Source: Agathobaculum sp. NTUH-O15-33
Lineage (GTDB): Bacteria; Bacillota; Clostridia; Oscillospirales; Butyricicoccaceae
Assembly: GCF_033193315.1 (NCBI RefSeq)
Contig: NZ_CP136187.1
Location: 1,054,001 to 1,118,000 of the forward strand
Length of the DNA stretch: 64,000 nucleotides
Direction: 5' to 3'
Made by a program: the position numbers and the translations under genes. Below the pieces are notes generated by a model that searched no databases, was not told the DNA's origin, and saw nothing but the letters and a program-made list of their open reading frames with translations. Positions 8,008 through 17,186 of the stretch are shown here, one piece after another (the stretch's first letter is position 1; every line of letters begins with the position of its first letter).

Positions 8008-8880
8008 ATGGAAACGATCGCATTTTTCGGCTTGGGCGCGATGGGCAAGCCGATGGTACAAAATTTACTAGAGGCCGGATACACGGTGCGCACGGCGCTC
8101 CATCCCACACAGAATATGGATTTTGTGCGCGCATTGGAGCAATACGAGCGCTTTATCATATGCTCGGGCAATGAGCAGGCCGTGCAAGGAGCCGATATCA
8201 TCGTGACTATGGTGCCGGGCGACCGGCAGGTAGAGGAGATACTGCTGGAAAGCGGTCTGGAAGATCGGATCGCGTCAGGCGCCGTTATCGTCGATATGTC
8301 GTCATGCCTGCCGGAGACCGTGTGCAAGGTGGAGACCTTTTACCGTTCGCGCGGCGTCGGCGTCGTGGACGCACCGGTCAGCGGCGGTGTCAAAGGGGCG
8401 GAGGAGGGGGCGTTGACGATCTTCTCAGCGGGTGAAGCCCAGACCATCGACCGGGTTTGGGATATGCTGAACGCACTGGGTAAGACGGTGTTTCGTTTAA
8501 GCAAGTGCGGTCAGGGCAAGACGCTTAAAAACCTGAATAACCTGCTGCTCGATGTCAACGTACTTGCGGTAAGCGAAGTGTTCCGGATCGCAAAGGCGCA
8601 TGCGCTTGATCTGGATGAGGTCTATCAGGTCGTCTGCGCGGGCTCGGGCGCTTCGGTTGCCATGGAAAAACGGTGGGGCCGCATGAAAGACGCAGCGTTT
8701 GACGACGGATTCCGTATCTCGCTCGCCCGCAAGGATCTGAAAAACGCGCTGACGCTCGCGGAGGCTGTGCCCGTTCCTCTGGCGCAACTGACCTATGAAC
8801 TGATGAAGGCCAACCGCGCGCACGATGATTTGGATCTGGCTGCCATGTGCCGGCTCTTTGAAACAACTGATGGAAAGTGA
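8008..8880 (+). CDS. 3-hydroxyisobutyrate/2-hydroxymethylglutarate-type dehydrogenase
   Basis: 290 residues of the beta-hydroxyacid dehydrogenase family: N-terminal NAD(P) motif FFGLGAMGKPM, substrate-binding DAPVSGGVKGAEEG near residue 120, and the catalytic lysine in GQGKTLKNLNN near residue 170. It interconverts a short hydroxy acid and its semialdehyde. Relatives include GarR, MmsB and the 2-(hydroxymethyl)glutarate dehydrogenase of nicotinate fermenters. The last is attractive beside a dimethylmalate-type hydro-lyase, but the nicotinate genes are not here. Confidence 0.88.
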   Translation: METIAFFGLGAMGKPMVQNLLEAGYTVRTALHPTQNMDFVRALEQYERFIICSGNEQAVQGADIIVTMVPGDRQVEEILLESGLEDRIASGAVIVDMSSCLPETVCKVETFYRSRGVGVVDAPVSGGVKGAEEGALTIFSAGEAQTIDRVWDMLNALGKTVFRLSKCGQGKTLKNLNNLLLDVNVLAVSEVFRIAKAHALDLDEVYQVVCAGSGASVAMEKRWGRMKDAAFDDGFRISLARKDLKNALTLAEAVPVPLAQLTYELMKANRAHDDLDLAAMCRLFETTDGK

Positions 8881-8891
8881 GGTCATGAGCA

Positions 8892-9746
8892 ATGTCGGAA
8901 ACCTATGAACGCCTGCGGCAAAGCGTGAGGGAGCACAGAAGAAACATTCTTCGCCTATCCTATGAAACCGGCAAAATGCATCTGGGGGGCGACCTATCCT
9001 GCGCCGAATTAATGGTGACGCTGTTTGAGGAGATTATGCAGATCCGGCCAGCCGATCCCCAGTGGGCGGACCGCGACCGGTTTGTGCTGAGCAAGGGACA
9101 CGGCGGCGGCGCGCTGTATTTGGAAATGGCGCGCTGCGGATATTTTACAATGGACGAAGTGTTCCAAACCTATAGGACTGGGTTGAAAACGCGATTTGGC
9201 ATGCATCCCTGCAAAGCGGCGCTGCCCGCGCTTGACTGTTCCTCCGGTTCGTTGGGACATGGCCTGCCGCTGGCGTGCGGCATGGCGCTTGCAGGCAAGA
9301 TGGACAAGAAGCCGTACCGCGTGTTTTGTCTGGTGGGTGACGGCGAGATGGACGAGGGCTCGAATTGGGAAGCGATGCTGTCCGCGGCGCGTTTCGGACT
9401 AGGCAATTTGGTAGTCATCGTCGACCGCAATCACCTTAGTCTCGACGGGCCGACCGAGGAACTCATCCCGCTTGAACCGTTTGCAGATAAATGGCGTGAT
9501 TTTGGCTGGCATGTCGTAGAGATTACCGATGGAAATGATATTGTACAGGTCGTGGACGCACTCCGGGCGCTGCCCAAGGCGGAGAGCAGCGTGCCCACCG
9601 TGGTGATCGCGCACACGGTCAAGGGCAAGGGCGTATCGTACATGGAGAACAATCCGCTGTTTCATAACGCCGCGATCGATGAGGCGCAATACGCGCAGGC
9701 GATCCGGGAGATCGACGGCACGGCGAAAGAAAGTGAGGCGGAATAA
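8892..9746 (+). CDS. transketolase, N-terminal (TPP-binding) subunit
   Basis: 284-residue half transketolase. It has LSKGHGGGALY and GDGEMDEGSNWEA, the thiamine-diphosphate/magnesium motif. Together with the next gene it forms a complete two-subunit transketolase-like enzyme that transfers a ketol (two-carbon) unit. Its place in this operon suggests that a hydroxyketone intermediate of the pathway is split, not pentose-phosphate housekeeping; that is inference. Confidence 0.92.
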   Translation: MSETYERLRQSVREHRRNILRLSYETGKMHLGGDLSCAELMVTLFEEIMQIRPADPQWADRDRFVLSKGHGGGALYLEMARCGYFTMDEVFQTYRTGLKTRFGMHPCKAALPALDCSSGSLGHGLPLACGMALAGKMDKKPYRVFCLVGDGEMDEGSNWEAMLSAARFGLGNLVVIVDRNHLSLDGPTEELIPLEPFADKWRDFGWHVVEITDGNDIVQVVDALRALPKAESSVPTVVIAHTVKGKGVSYMENNPLFHNAAIDEAQYAQAIREIDGTAKESEAE

Positions 9747-9752
9747 GTCGCT

Positions 9753-10721
9753 ATGAAACTATATAGAGCCAATGAAAAGGTCGTTGCGAACGGCCGCGCG
9801 CTGTGGCAGCAGGCGCTGGCCGACTTGGGCGCGCGCGACGAACGCATCGTGGCGCTGACGGCCGATCTATCCCGTTCGGTCTGCACGGAGCAATTTCGCA
9901 AGCAGTACCCTGAGCGGTTCTTTAATATGGGCATTGCCGAACAGAATATGATCGGCACGGCGGCGGGTATGGCGCTGAGCGGCAAGATCCCGTACTGCGC
10001 TTCCTTTGCGCCTTTCCTGACCATGCGCGCGCTTGAGCAGTTCCGTACCGATGTTTGCTACATGAATCTCCCCGTTCGTCTGGTCGGCAGCTACGGCGGC
10101 ATCGCCATCACCGGCCCAAGCCATTCGGGGCTGGAGGACGCCGGGATCGTGCGCGGACTGGCGGGCGCCGCAGTCGTCTGCCCGTCGGACACTTCCATGG
10201 TTTCAAAAGTGTTTGAAGCATCGCTGCACTACAAGGGGCCGTTGTTTATCCGTCTGGGAGAGGGCTCGAACGATTCGCAGATCTATGCGGAGGATTATGT
10301 ATACCAGATTGGCAAGGCGATTACCGCCCGCGAGGGATGCGACATAACGATCATTACGTTCGGGCAAGTGCTCAAGTACGCGGTCGACGCGGCCGAGATG
10401 CTGAAAGAACAGGGCGTTGACGCGGCCGTTTTGGATATGCATACACTCAAACCGTTCGATGCCGAGGCCGTCGTCGGGGCCGCGAGGCGGACCGGCGCGA
10501 TCCTGACGGTCGAAGATCATTCGATCTATAACGGGCTTGGCTCGGCAGTCGCGGAGGTGCTCGCCGAGGGTGGATTGCGCTGCCGCTTCAAGCGTTTGGG
10601 AATCCCGGATATATATCCGTGTTACGGTCCGTCGGGTCAGTTGCATACGTTGTTTGGCTACGATGCGGACGGCATCGCGGCCGCGGCGCGGCAGCTGCTC
10701 GATCGTCCGGTCGAGGGGTGA
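9753..10721 (+). CDS. transketolase, C-terminal (pyrimidine-binding) subunit
   Basis: 322-residue partner of the preceding gene, only 6 bp downstream. RFFNMGIAEQNMIGTAAGMA contains the conserved glutamate that activates thiamine diphosphate; GPSHSGLEDAGI is the usual substrate loop. The second and third domains (VLKYAVDAAEMLKEQ, LDMHTLKPFD) are complete. Confidence 0.92.
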   Translation: MKLYRANEKVVANGRALWQQALADLGARDERIVALTADLSRSVCTEQFRKQYPERFFNMGIAEQNMIGTAAGMALSGKIPYCASFAPFLTMRALEQFRTDVCYMNLPVRLVGSYGGIAITGPSHSGLEDAGIVRGLAGAAVVCPSDTSMVSKVFEASLHYKGPLFIRLGEGSNDSQIYAEDYVYQIGKAITAREGCDITIITFGQVLKYAVDAAEMLKEQGVDAAVLDMHTLKPFDAEAVVGAARRTGAILTVEDHSIYNGLGSAVAEVLAEGGLRCRFKRLGIPDIYPCYGPSGQLHTLFGYDADGIAAAARQLLDRPVEG

Positions 10722-10727
10722 AGCGCC

Positions 10728-11264
10728 ATGAAAACGACTGTGATCGACAGGGAGCTTTTGGCGAAAGCGATCTACACGCTGTCTCGCTGCGACTTTCGAT
10801 TCGGAAAGTATTTGTTCGTCACGGGCACCGATCCGTTTTCTGTGCTGTGCGGTCTGCTCGCGCGTGAGAGCGGCGCTGCCGCTGTTGTGTTTTGCGTTGA
10901 TAGTGCGGCGGAAAAGCAGCGGATGGAGCGCATGGGCTTTACCGCCTACGATCCGGAACTGGATGAGACCGCGTCGATCGTACGGCAGGTCACGAACGGC
11001 CGCAAATTTGATGTGGTCATTGAGACAACCGGCCAGCTCGCAGCCTATGAGCGGCTGGTGCAAATGGTCCGGCGCGGGGCGGCAGTCGCCTTGCTCGTGG
11101 GCGCGGAAAGACCGTTTTATTTCCATATCTGCGATGTCATACGGGATCAGATCCGCTTTGTCGGCATACGAAACGCGGATGAGAGGAGCTGCCGTATTGC
11201 GGACGATATGATCCGCACCGGTAAACTGGGGCGGATGAAGCAGACCGTCCAAAACGGCGTATGA
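10728..11264 (+). CDS. stand-alone Rossmann domain of the medium-chain dehydrogenase type
   Basis: 178 residues that resemble only the nucleotide-binding half of an alcohol dehydrogenase: KYLFVTGTDPFSVLCGLLAR followed by a VVIETTG strand. The GroES-like catalytic half with the zinc ligands is absent. It has its own ATG and sits cleanly between neighbours, so it is either a degenerate remnant of a tandem dehydrogenase or a small NAD-binding partner. The usual GxGxxG loop is altered to GTDPFS, which argues for loss of normal cofactor binding. Confidence 0.6.
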   Translation: MKTTVIDRELLAKAIYTLSRCDFRFGKYLFVTGTDPFSVLCGLLARESGAAAVVFCVDSAAEKQRMERMGFTAYDPELDETASIVRQVTNGRKFDVVIETTGQLAAYERLVQMVRRGAAVALLVGAERPFYFHICDVIRDQIRFVGIRNADERSCRIADDMIRTGKLGRMKQTVQNGV

Positions 11265-11277
11265 AAGGAGGAGCGTA

Positions 11278-12381
11278 TTGAAAGGTTTGGTAGTGACCGG
11301 CCCGGGCGAGGCGCGCTACACGGAGATAGAGCGCCCGCGTCCCCGTCCGGGACAGGCGCTGATCCGCGTGAAATATGCGGGAATTTGCGGCGGCGACCCC
11401 GGACATATTGCCCGTAACGCATACGGAGCCAGTCCGGAGGCGCCTCGCGTATATGGGCATGAGTATTTCGGCGAGGTGATCGAGATCAACAACCCGGAAG
11501 GCCTGCCCAGCCGCGTCAAGGTCGGCGACATGGTGGTAGGACCGCAGAACGCGCCCTGCGGCGTGTGCGATCAGTGCATGGAAGGGCGGTTTAGCATCTG
11601 CTCGGCGCAGTATGGGGCCAAAGTGCGTCCGGGCGGCACCTTTGGGGAGTACCTAGAACGTGATCTGGACAAGCTGTTCCCCATTGCGGCCGAGGTCGAT
11701 CCGTTGGTCGCAAGCATCGCCGAGCCGCTGGCCATTGCGGTGTTTGATATCCGCAACAGCGGTATCGGCATAGGGGATACCGCGCTCGTCATCGGGGCGG
11801 GCTCGGTGGGTATTTTGATCGGCCTGTTGGCCCGGCACAATGGCGCTTCGCGTGTGATCTTCACGGAAATCAGCGATGCGCGCGTCGAATCGATCCGCGC
11901 AATGGGCTTTGAAGCCTATAATTCCATCACGCAGGACGTTCGAGAAAAGGTGCGCGAAACTACATTCAACGGCGTTGATTACGTGTTCGAGGTATCCGGT
12001 TCGCAGCCGGGGCTTGATTTGGCATTAACAGTCGTGCGTCAGCGTGGCCGTATCGTTCCGGTTGGTCTGCCCAACCCGTTCCGCTCGTTCGATTTCGGAA
12101 AGGTCGTTGAAAAGGAACTCGAGATGGTCTGCGTCAATATGCATCACTTGGAGGACTTTCGCGAAGCGGTCAATCTGATCAACCGTGGCGAGCTGAACGA
12201 TGAATTCCGCAAGCTGGTGACCAGCATTTGGCCCATGGAGCGCGCGCTGGAGGCTATCGAGGCTTCGACCGACAAGAGCGGCGGCGACATCAAGATACTG
12301 CTCGAGCCCGGGCGGGGCGAGGTCACCTATTTCATACCGCGGACAACGGCGGAAGGCAACTGCGAGGAGGTAGCAAAATGA
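11278..12381 (+). CDS. zinc-dependent alcohol dehydrogenase (MDR family)
   Basis: 367 residues, TTG start after AAAGGAGGAG. Catalytic zinc ligands are seen in GICGGDPGH and GHEYFGE. The structural zinc lobe is complete (CGVCDQCMEGRFSIC). The cofactor fold is GAGSVGILIGLLA. It oxidises or reduces a secondary alcohol/polyol, like sorbitol or threonine dehydrogenases. Overlaps the next gene in ATGA, so the two dehydrogenases are co-translated. Confidence 0.9.
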   Translation: MKGLVVTGPGEARYTEIERPRPRPGQALIRVKYAGICGGDPGHIARNAYGASPEAPRVYGHEYFGEVIEINNPEGLPSRVKVGDMVVGPQNAPCGVCDQCMEGRFSICSAQYGAKVRPGGTFGEYLERDLDKLFPIAAEVDPLVASIAEPLAIAVFDIRNSGIGIGDTALVIGAGSVGILIGLLARHNGASRVIFTEISDARVESIRAMGFEAYNSITQDVREKVRETTFNGVDYVFEVSGSQPGLDLALTVVRQRGRIVPVGLPNPFRSFDFGKVVEKELEMVCVNMHHLEDFREAVNLINRGELNDEFRKLVTSIWPMERALEAIEASTDKSGGDIKILLEPGRGEVTYFIPRTTAEGNCEEVAK

Positions 12382-13439
12382 TCGCAAAAGTCGCAAAGCT
12401 GGACCGGGCGCGGCACATAGTTTTTGAGGAAGAAACACTGCCGCCGGTCGGCGACCATGATATGTTAATCCGCATGGAAGCGGTCGGTCTATGTCATTCG
12501 GAGCTGCCGGCCTATCTAGGCGTCGGCGGAACGGGCGTATCCAAGCACGGCTATCGCTGCTCGGTGCCAAACGTCGCCTATCCGGTCGGTCTGGGTCATG
12601 AGGCGGTGGCCGAAGTGGTGGAGACCGGCAAGTATGTGACGCGTTTTCGCGTCGGTGATAAGATCGCCGGACGCTACCGAGGGTGTTTACGTACTTATGG
12701 CGTGATACAAAACGCCGATGTGCCGGTATCGACCGCAATGTTCTTTCAGATCCCGCCGTCCGATAAAGATTATCGCGGCTGCCTGTCCGAGCCGCTCGAG
12801 TGCACGGTCAATATCGTGAAAGCCGCGAGCTGCAAGTTTGGCCAGCGCGTGGCGGTCGTAGGCTGCGGTTTCATGGGCTTGCTGGCGATAGCGGGCCTGA
12901 AGAGCGGCGCGGCCAAGCAGCTCACTGCGGTAGACATTGCGCCGGACAAGCTAAAGCTCGCGCTTGCATACGGCGCGACCGACACCATGGATGCAGGGAC
13001 GCGGGATTTGGAAGAGCTCGCCTATCAGATGACGGACGGCGCGTTCTACGATGTGGTCGTCGAGCTGAGCGGCAGCCTGCGCGGCTTTGACACCGCCATG
13101 CAGCTGATCAAACCGGCGCACCGCAACGCAATTCACACGCAACCGTATCAAGGGCACGGCAAGGTCATTTTGCCGTCTGTTTACAGCCGGGAAGAAATTT
13201 TCCCCTCTCGCTTGGGTACCAACTTGATGCTCAAGACCCCGATTCTGCACGCCGTCCATCCCATGTATGATGTCGATCCTTGCGCCAACCATAAAGAGGG
13301 CATTGCGGCTTATGCCGATGGCCGTCTGCCGGTCGACCGGATGATCACGCACCATATCCCGTTCGATGAATTGCAGACCGGTTATGAGTGGCTGATCAAG
13401 GCGCCCGCTGGGTATATCAAGGGTGTCGTCGACTTCTGA
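12378..13439 (+). CDS. medium-chain alcohol dehydrogenase lacking the structural-zinc lobe
   Basis: 353 residues. Catalytic-zinc motifs GLCHSELP and GHEAVAE are present, and the Rossmann motif is VGCGFMGLLAIAGL. The four-cysteine structural zinc loop seen in the preceding gene is missing, as in the TdH/BchC-like branch. It probably works on a product of the same pathway with a different chirality or oxidation state. The start overlaps the previous stop by three bases. Confidence 0.85.
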   Translation: MIAKVAKLDRARHIVFEEETLPPVGDHDMLIRMEAVGLCHSELPAYLGVGGTGVSKHGYRCSVPNVAYPVGLGHEAVAEVVETGKYVTRFRVGDKIAGRYRGCLRTYGVIQNADVPVSTAMFFQIPPSDKDYRGCLSEPLECTVNIVKAASCKFGQRVAVVGCGFMGLLAIAGLKSGAAKQLTAVDIAPDKLKLALAYGATDTMDAGTRDLEELAYQMTDGAFYDVVVELSGSLRGFDTAMQLIKPAHRNAIHTQPYQGHGKVILPSVYSREEIFPSRLGTNLMLKTPILHAVHPMYDVDPCANHKEGIAAYADGRLPVDRMITHHIPFDELQTGYEWLIKAPAGYIKGVVDF

Positions 13440-13460
13440 TTGCGCGGAGGTGTGCAAAAG

Positions 13461-15377
13461 ATGAAACTGTTTGAAAAAAACACGATCGGGCGCATGAAAC
13501 TAAAAAACCGCATGATTATGAGCCCCATGGGAACGGCGTCCGATCCGGACGGCGGATTTTCCGAGCAAAATCGAAATTATTACGTCGAACGGGCCAAGGG
13601 TGGGTTTGGCCTTATCATTCTGGAGTGCTGCATTGCTTCGGAAGCTTATGAAACGCGGCCCAATAAGGTGCTGGACAGCTTTCATAAGGTCGGGCGGCTG
13701 GCGGACCTGATCGATCGTTGTCATCTGTATGGCGCCAAGGTATGCGTGCAGCTCAGTCCGGGCTGCGGCCGCATGGGCTATTCTGATCCCAATACGCCGC
13801 CGTATGCGGCCAGCGCGGTCCCCTCCGTTTGGTTCCCCGCGCTGACATGCAGACCGTTTACCACCGAGCAGATCCATGATATTGTCGAAAAATTCGGCTT
13901 TTCCGCAAAGCTGGCCCAGACGGCGGGCGCGGACGCTATAGAGCTTCAGGGCTACGGCGGCTATCTGATCGACCAGTTTATGACCGAAGCATGGAATGCA
14001 CGCACGGATGAATATGGCGGCGGCCTAGAGAATCGTATGCGCTTTCCGCTTGCGTTGATCAGACAAATCCAACGGACCTGCGGTAACGATTTCCCTATAC
14101 TCTTCAAGTATTCCGTCACACACGAGGTCTCGGGCGGACGGAAGCTGGAGGAAGGCCTGCGGATCGCGGAAATGCTTGAACAGGCGGGCGTTGCGGCGCT
14201 GCATGTGTGTTTCGGCAGTCATGAGAGTTATTATCAGCCGGTGAGCAGCGTCTATTCGCCGGAGGCAAGCAAGGTGCATTTAGCGGAGCAAGTCAAGCGG
14301 CGCGTTACGATTCCGGTTTTCTGCGACGGCAAGCTGGGCGACCCGGCGCTGGCCGAGCGCATGCTTGCCGAAGGAAAGACAGACTACATTGCGCTTGCCA
14401 AACAATCGCTTGCCGATCCGTATTGGCCGGAAAAGGTGCGGCAAAACCGGCCGGATACCGTGCGCCGGTGCTTGTACTGCTGTGAATGCCATCAGGGTAT
14501 GCACGACGGAAAATTTCTGATGTGTGCGGTCAACCCGCAGTGCGGCAACGAGGGACGCTACGAGATCACCAAAACCGATACGCCGCAGCGGGTGCTCGTG
14601 ATCGGCGGCGGTCCGGGCGGCATGCAGGCGGCCATTACCGCCGCTGAACGCGGTCACACAGTCGAGCTTTGGGAAAAGCGCGCTGTGCTGGGCGGCAATC
14701 TCCGAGCGGCGGCGGGGCCCGCGTTTAAACACGATGTGAAAATGTATTTGGAATACCTCATCCGGCAGCTTTATCAAAGCGGCGCGACCGTCCGGCTGGG
14801 AAAACAGGCGACAAACGACAAGGTGCTCGCTTACCGTGCGGACGCGGTGATACTGGCAGTGGGCGCGCAGCCGCTGACGCCGCCGATTCCGGGCGTGGAC
14901 GGTGAGCAGGTCGTCACTGCTGCCGCGGCGCTCGAGGGCGGTGTATCGGGAACCGGCCGCCGGGCGGTCGTCATTGGCGGCGGTCTGGTCGGCTGTGAAA
15001 CCGCGCTGCACCTACACCAACAAGGCGTGCGGGTCGCCATCGTGGAAATGATGGATGGTCTGGTGCCGCGTGAGCAGATGAACCCAAACAATCGTCAGCT
15101 CTTGATGAAGCTGATCGATGAAAGCGGGATCGAGGTGCTGCTCCAAAGCAAGGTAAGCAGCATTGAGGCGGAAGGCGTGCGCGTCGCGCAGGCGGACACG
15201 GAGCGGCTGCTTCCCTGCGACTGCGTGGTGCTCGCGGCGGGCTTCCGGGCGAATGATGAGCTGGAACAGGCGCTGGAAAATGATATCGAGCGGCTCTACG
15301 TCATTGGCGACTGTGCGCAGCCGGGCAAGGTCTACACCGCGGTACATGAAGGGTTCCACACAGCAAGACTGCTATAA
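13461..15377 (+). CDS. Old Yellow Enzyme/2,4-dienoyl-CoA reductase-type flavoprotein
   Basis: 639 residues from the ATG at 13461 (GGAGGTG upstream). Domains in order: FMN TIM barrel (about 1-330), a [4Fe-4S] segment (CLYCCECHQGMHDG ... CAVNPQCG), and FAD/NAD(P) domains (VLVIGGGPGGMQAAI and VVIGGGLVGCETAL). This is the layout of FadH, BaiCD and clostridial enoate or flavone-type ene-reductases: electrons pass from NAD(P)H through FAD and the cluster to FMN, reducing an activated C=C bond. In the operon it probably reduces an unsaturated or aromatic-derived ketone. Confidence 0.92.
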   Translation: MKLFEKNTIGRMKLKNRMIMSPMGTASDPDGGFSEQNRNYYVERAKGGFGLIILECCIASEAYETRPNKVLDSFHKVGRLADLIDRCHLYGAKVCVQLSPGCGRMGYSDPNTPPYAASAVPSVWFPALTCRPFTTEQIHDIVEKFGFSAKLAQTAGADAIELQGYGGYLIDQFMTEAWNARTDEYGGGLENRMRFPLALIRQIQRTCGNDFPILFKYSVTHEVSGGRKLEEGLRIAEMLEQAGVAALHVCFGSHESYYQPVSSVYSPEASKVHLAEQVKRRVTIPVFCDGKLGDPALAERMLAEGKTDYIALAKQSLADPYWPEKVRQNRPDTVRRCLYCCECHQGMHDGKFLMCAVNPQCGNEGRYEITKTDTPQRVLVIGGGPGGMQAAITAAERGHTVELWEKRAVLGGNLRAAAGPAFKHDVKMYLEYLIRQLYQSGATVRLGKQATNDKVLAYRADAVILAVGAQPLTPPIPGVDGEQVVTAAAALEGGVSGTGRRAVVIGGGLVGCETALHLHQQGVRVAIVEMMDGLVPREQMNPNNRQLLMKLIDESGIEVLLQSKVSSIEAEGVRVAQADTERLLPCDCVVLAAGFRANDELEQALENDIERLYVIGDCAQPGKVYTAVHEGFHTARLL

Positions 15378-15405
15378 GCGATACGATCAAGGAATGGAGG
15401 AACCA

Positions 15406-16242
15406 ATGGGAAAGTATTTTGACAGGCTGACCGTAGAGCAGCAACAACTGCCGTATGCAAAGTTTATCGATTTTCCGTACAGCCAGCCCCCGATCCCGCC
15501 TGCGGTGCAGGCAAGCATCCTTGCGCCGATGGATCCCGAAAAAGCGCTGCGCATCGAACAGGCCGATTCGCTGCTGGACGCTTCATACGCTGCGGACGAT
15601 ATGGGATACTGCTTGCTTGAGGACGGCTCGGGCTATGTGGGTGAAACGATCCACTTTCCGCAGTGCTCGCGCAACATGTTTGAATGGTGGTTTTCTTGGA
15701 CCAGCCTGAACGATGTGCGCTACCAGATTTGGGACCCCGAGGCGCACATCGCGGCGGCGGTCTCGTATTCGCAGCTGGCGCGGCGAATCGACGCCGGACT
15801 GCCCTATGCGCAGCGCTTTGTCGGCACGACCAATTTTACCGTACATCGCGATGCTGCGGGCAACGGCGATCCCGGTACGATGTATTTTATCTCGCCGGAA
15901 ATGTTCGGCCTGCGACCGGACAAGATCGATGATAAAATTTCTCTTGTGATTGCGCTGCACGGCAAAGCCGATACGCCTTATCCGACCATGAGCTCCATTC
16001 GCGTGCTGCGGGATACGGAAAACGGCTTTGTAATGCGTCTGTATTTCTGGCACGGTAAATGCGTGGTGAACGGTCGGGTACTGACCATACCGGGCGCAGC
16101 GCCGGACATCGCCGGATTGGGACAATTCGCCGCGCACGCCGGTCAGGAATATCAGCACTTGGCGGATATCTTGCCGCAGCTCTATGCGGAAAATCACGCG
16201 CGCGTGGATGATCCGGCATCATTCCGTACGCTGCCGTTCTAG
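15406..16242 (+). CDS. PhlG/phloretin-hydrolase-like C-C hydrolase
   Basis: 278 residues, ATG with GGAGG upstream. The central segment EWWFSWTSLNDVRYQIWDPE and the C-terminal HAGQEYQHLADILPQLY resemble the DAPG hydrolase (PhlG) family, zinc enzymes that cut a C-C bond between an acyl group and a phloroglucinol-type ring. Phloretin hydrolase of gut Eubacterium belongs to the same group. Histidine/glutamate positions compatible with zinc binding are present, but I cannot align them exactly. With the ene-reductase upstream it suggests degradation of a beta-diketone or acylated cyclic polyketide. Confidence 0.65.
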   Translation: MGKYFDRLTVEQQQLPYAKFIDFPYSQPPIPPAVQASILAPMDPEKALRIEQADSLLDASYAADDMGYCLLEDGSGYVGETIHFPQCSRNMFEWWFSWTSLNDVRYQIWDPEAHIAAAVSYSQLARRIDAGLPYAQRFVGTTNFTVHRDAAGNGDPGTMYFISPEMFGLRPDKIDDKISLVIALHGKADTPYPTMSSIRVLRDTENGFVMRLYFWHGKCVVNGRVLTIPGAAPDIAGLGQFAAHAGQEYQHLADILPQLYAENHARVDDPASFRTLPF

Positions 16243-16265
16243 GCGGCGGGAAGGAGGCACTGCTT

Positions 16266-17162
16266 ATGAAAAACGATGTCGAACGGCTGCTGGAAGGCGC
16301 TTACGACGTGCATTTGCACGCGGCGCCCTGTATACAGCAGCGCAGGCATACTCTGTATGAGTTGGCCGGATTGGCACGGGACGCGGGCATGGCAGGCTTT
16401 GTGATAAAGGATCATTACGTGCCGACCGCGATGGCCGCGCAGATCGTACAGGAGGTTGTGCCCGCGGTTCAGGTGCGCGGCGGCGTGACATTGGCGCGCA
16501 GCTCCGGTGGACTCGATCCTGCGGCGGCGGAGATCAGTTTCCGCATGGGCGGGCGCGTGGTCTGGATGCTGTCGCTGGAAGCGGAATGGATGTTTCGCCG
16601 CATGCGCGACCCAAGCTTTCCGCACGCCAAGAACTATCAAAACCTTGGCGTGGACGGCGCGCAGCATGGTTACACGATCGTGCGGGACGGCGCATTGGTC
16701 GAATCGGTCAAGGAGATTGTTTCGCTGTGCTGCCAGTACGACGGCGTGCTGGAGACCAGCCACTTGTCACCGGACGAGGCGCGCGCTCTGTTTGCTGAGG
16801 CGCAAAAACAGGGCGCACACAAATTCGTATTGACACACGCCAATCAAGCGATCACCCCTTACACCCTGTCCGAGCAAAAAGCGTATGCCGAAAAGGGCGC
16901 GTATATCATGTACTGCATGGCGCAGTATATGGGCAAACCGAACGAACCTGCCGAAGACATTGCGGGGCTGGCCCGGCTGATTCAGGCGGTCGGCGCGGCG
17001 CATATCGTGCTCGGAACGGATTTCGGCCTGCCTATCTGGCCGTCGGCAATAGAGGGCATGCGCATGATGGTCACGGCCTTGCTGCAACTCGGCATCAGCG
17101 AACAGGACATTCGTCTAATGGTCAAAGAAAACCCGGAGAAGCTTTATTTTGAAACCAGATAA
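16266..17162 (+). CDS. amidohydrolase-like protein (DUF6282)
   Basis: 298 residues. YDVHLHAAPC near the N-terminus is the HxH metal motif of amidohydrolase/PHP-type barrels; later metal-ligand candidates are ETSHLS, LTHANQ and LGTDFG. The pattern matches DUF6282 proteins, which are uncharacterised metal-dependent hydrolases. It is the last enzyme gene before the transporter and could act as a lactonase or ring hydrolase. Confidence 0.75.
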   Translation: MKNDVERLLEGAYDVHLHAAPCIQQRRHTLYELAGLARDAGMAGFVIKDHYVPTAMAAQIVQEVVPAVQVRGGVTLARSSGGLDPAAAEISFRMGGRVVWMLSLEAEWMFRRMRDPSFPHAKNYQNLGVDGAQHGYTIVRDGALVESVKEIVSLCCQYDGVLETSHLSPDEARALFAEAQKQGAHKFVLTHANQAITPYTLSEQKAYAEKGAYIMYCMAQYMGKPNEPAEDIAGLARLIQAVGAAHIVLGTDFGLPIWPSAIEGMRMMVTALLQLGISEQDIRLMVKENPEKLYFETR

Positions 17163-17186
17163 ACACAAAAGAAAAGGAGAAACACG

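Noticed and set aside
10203..11252. 349-codon minus-strand frame opposite transketolase
   Set aside because: Composition typical of antisense reading; no family features; overlaps well-supported genes.
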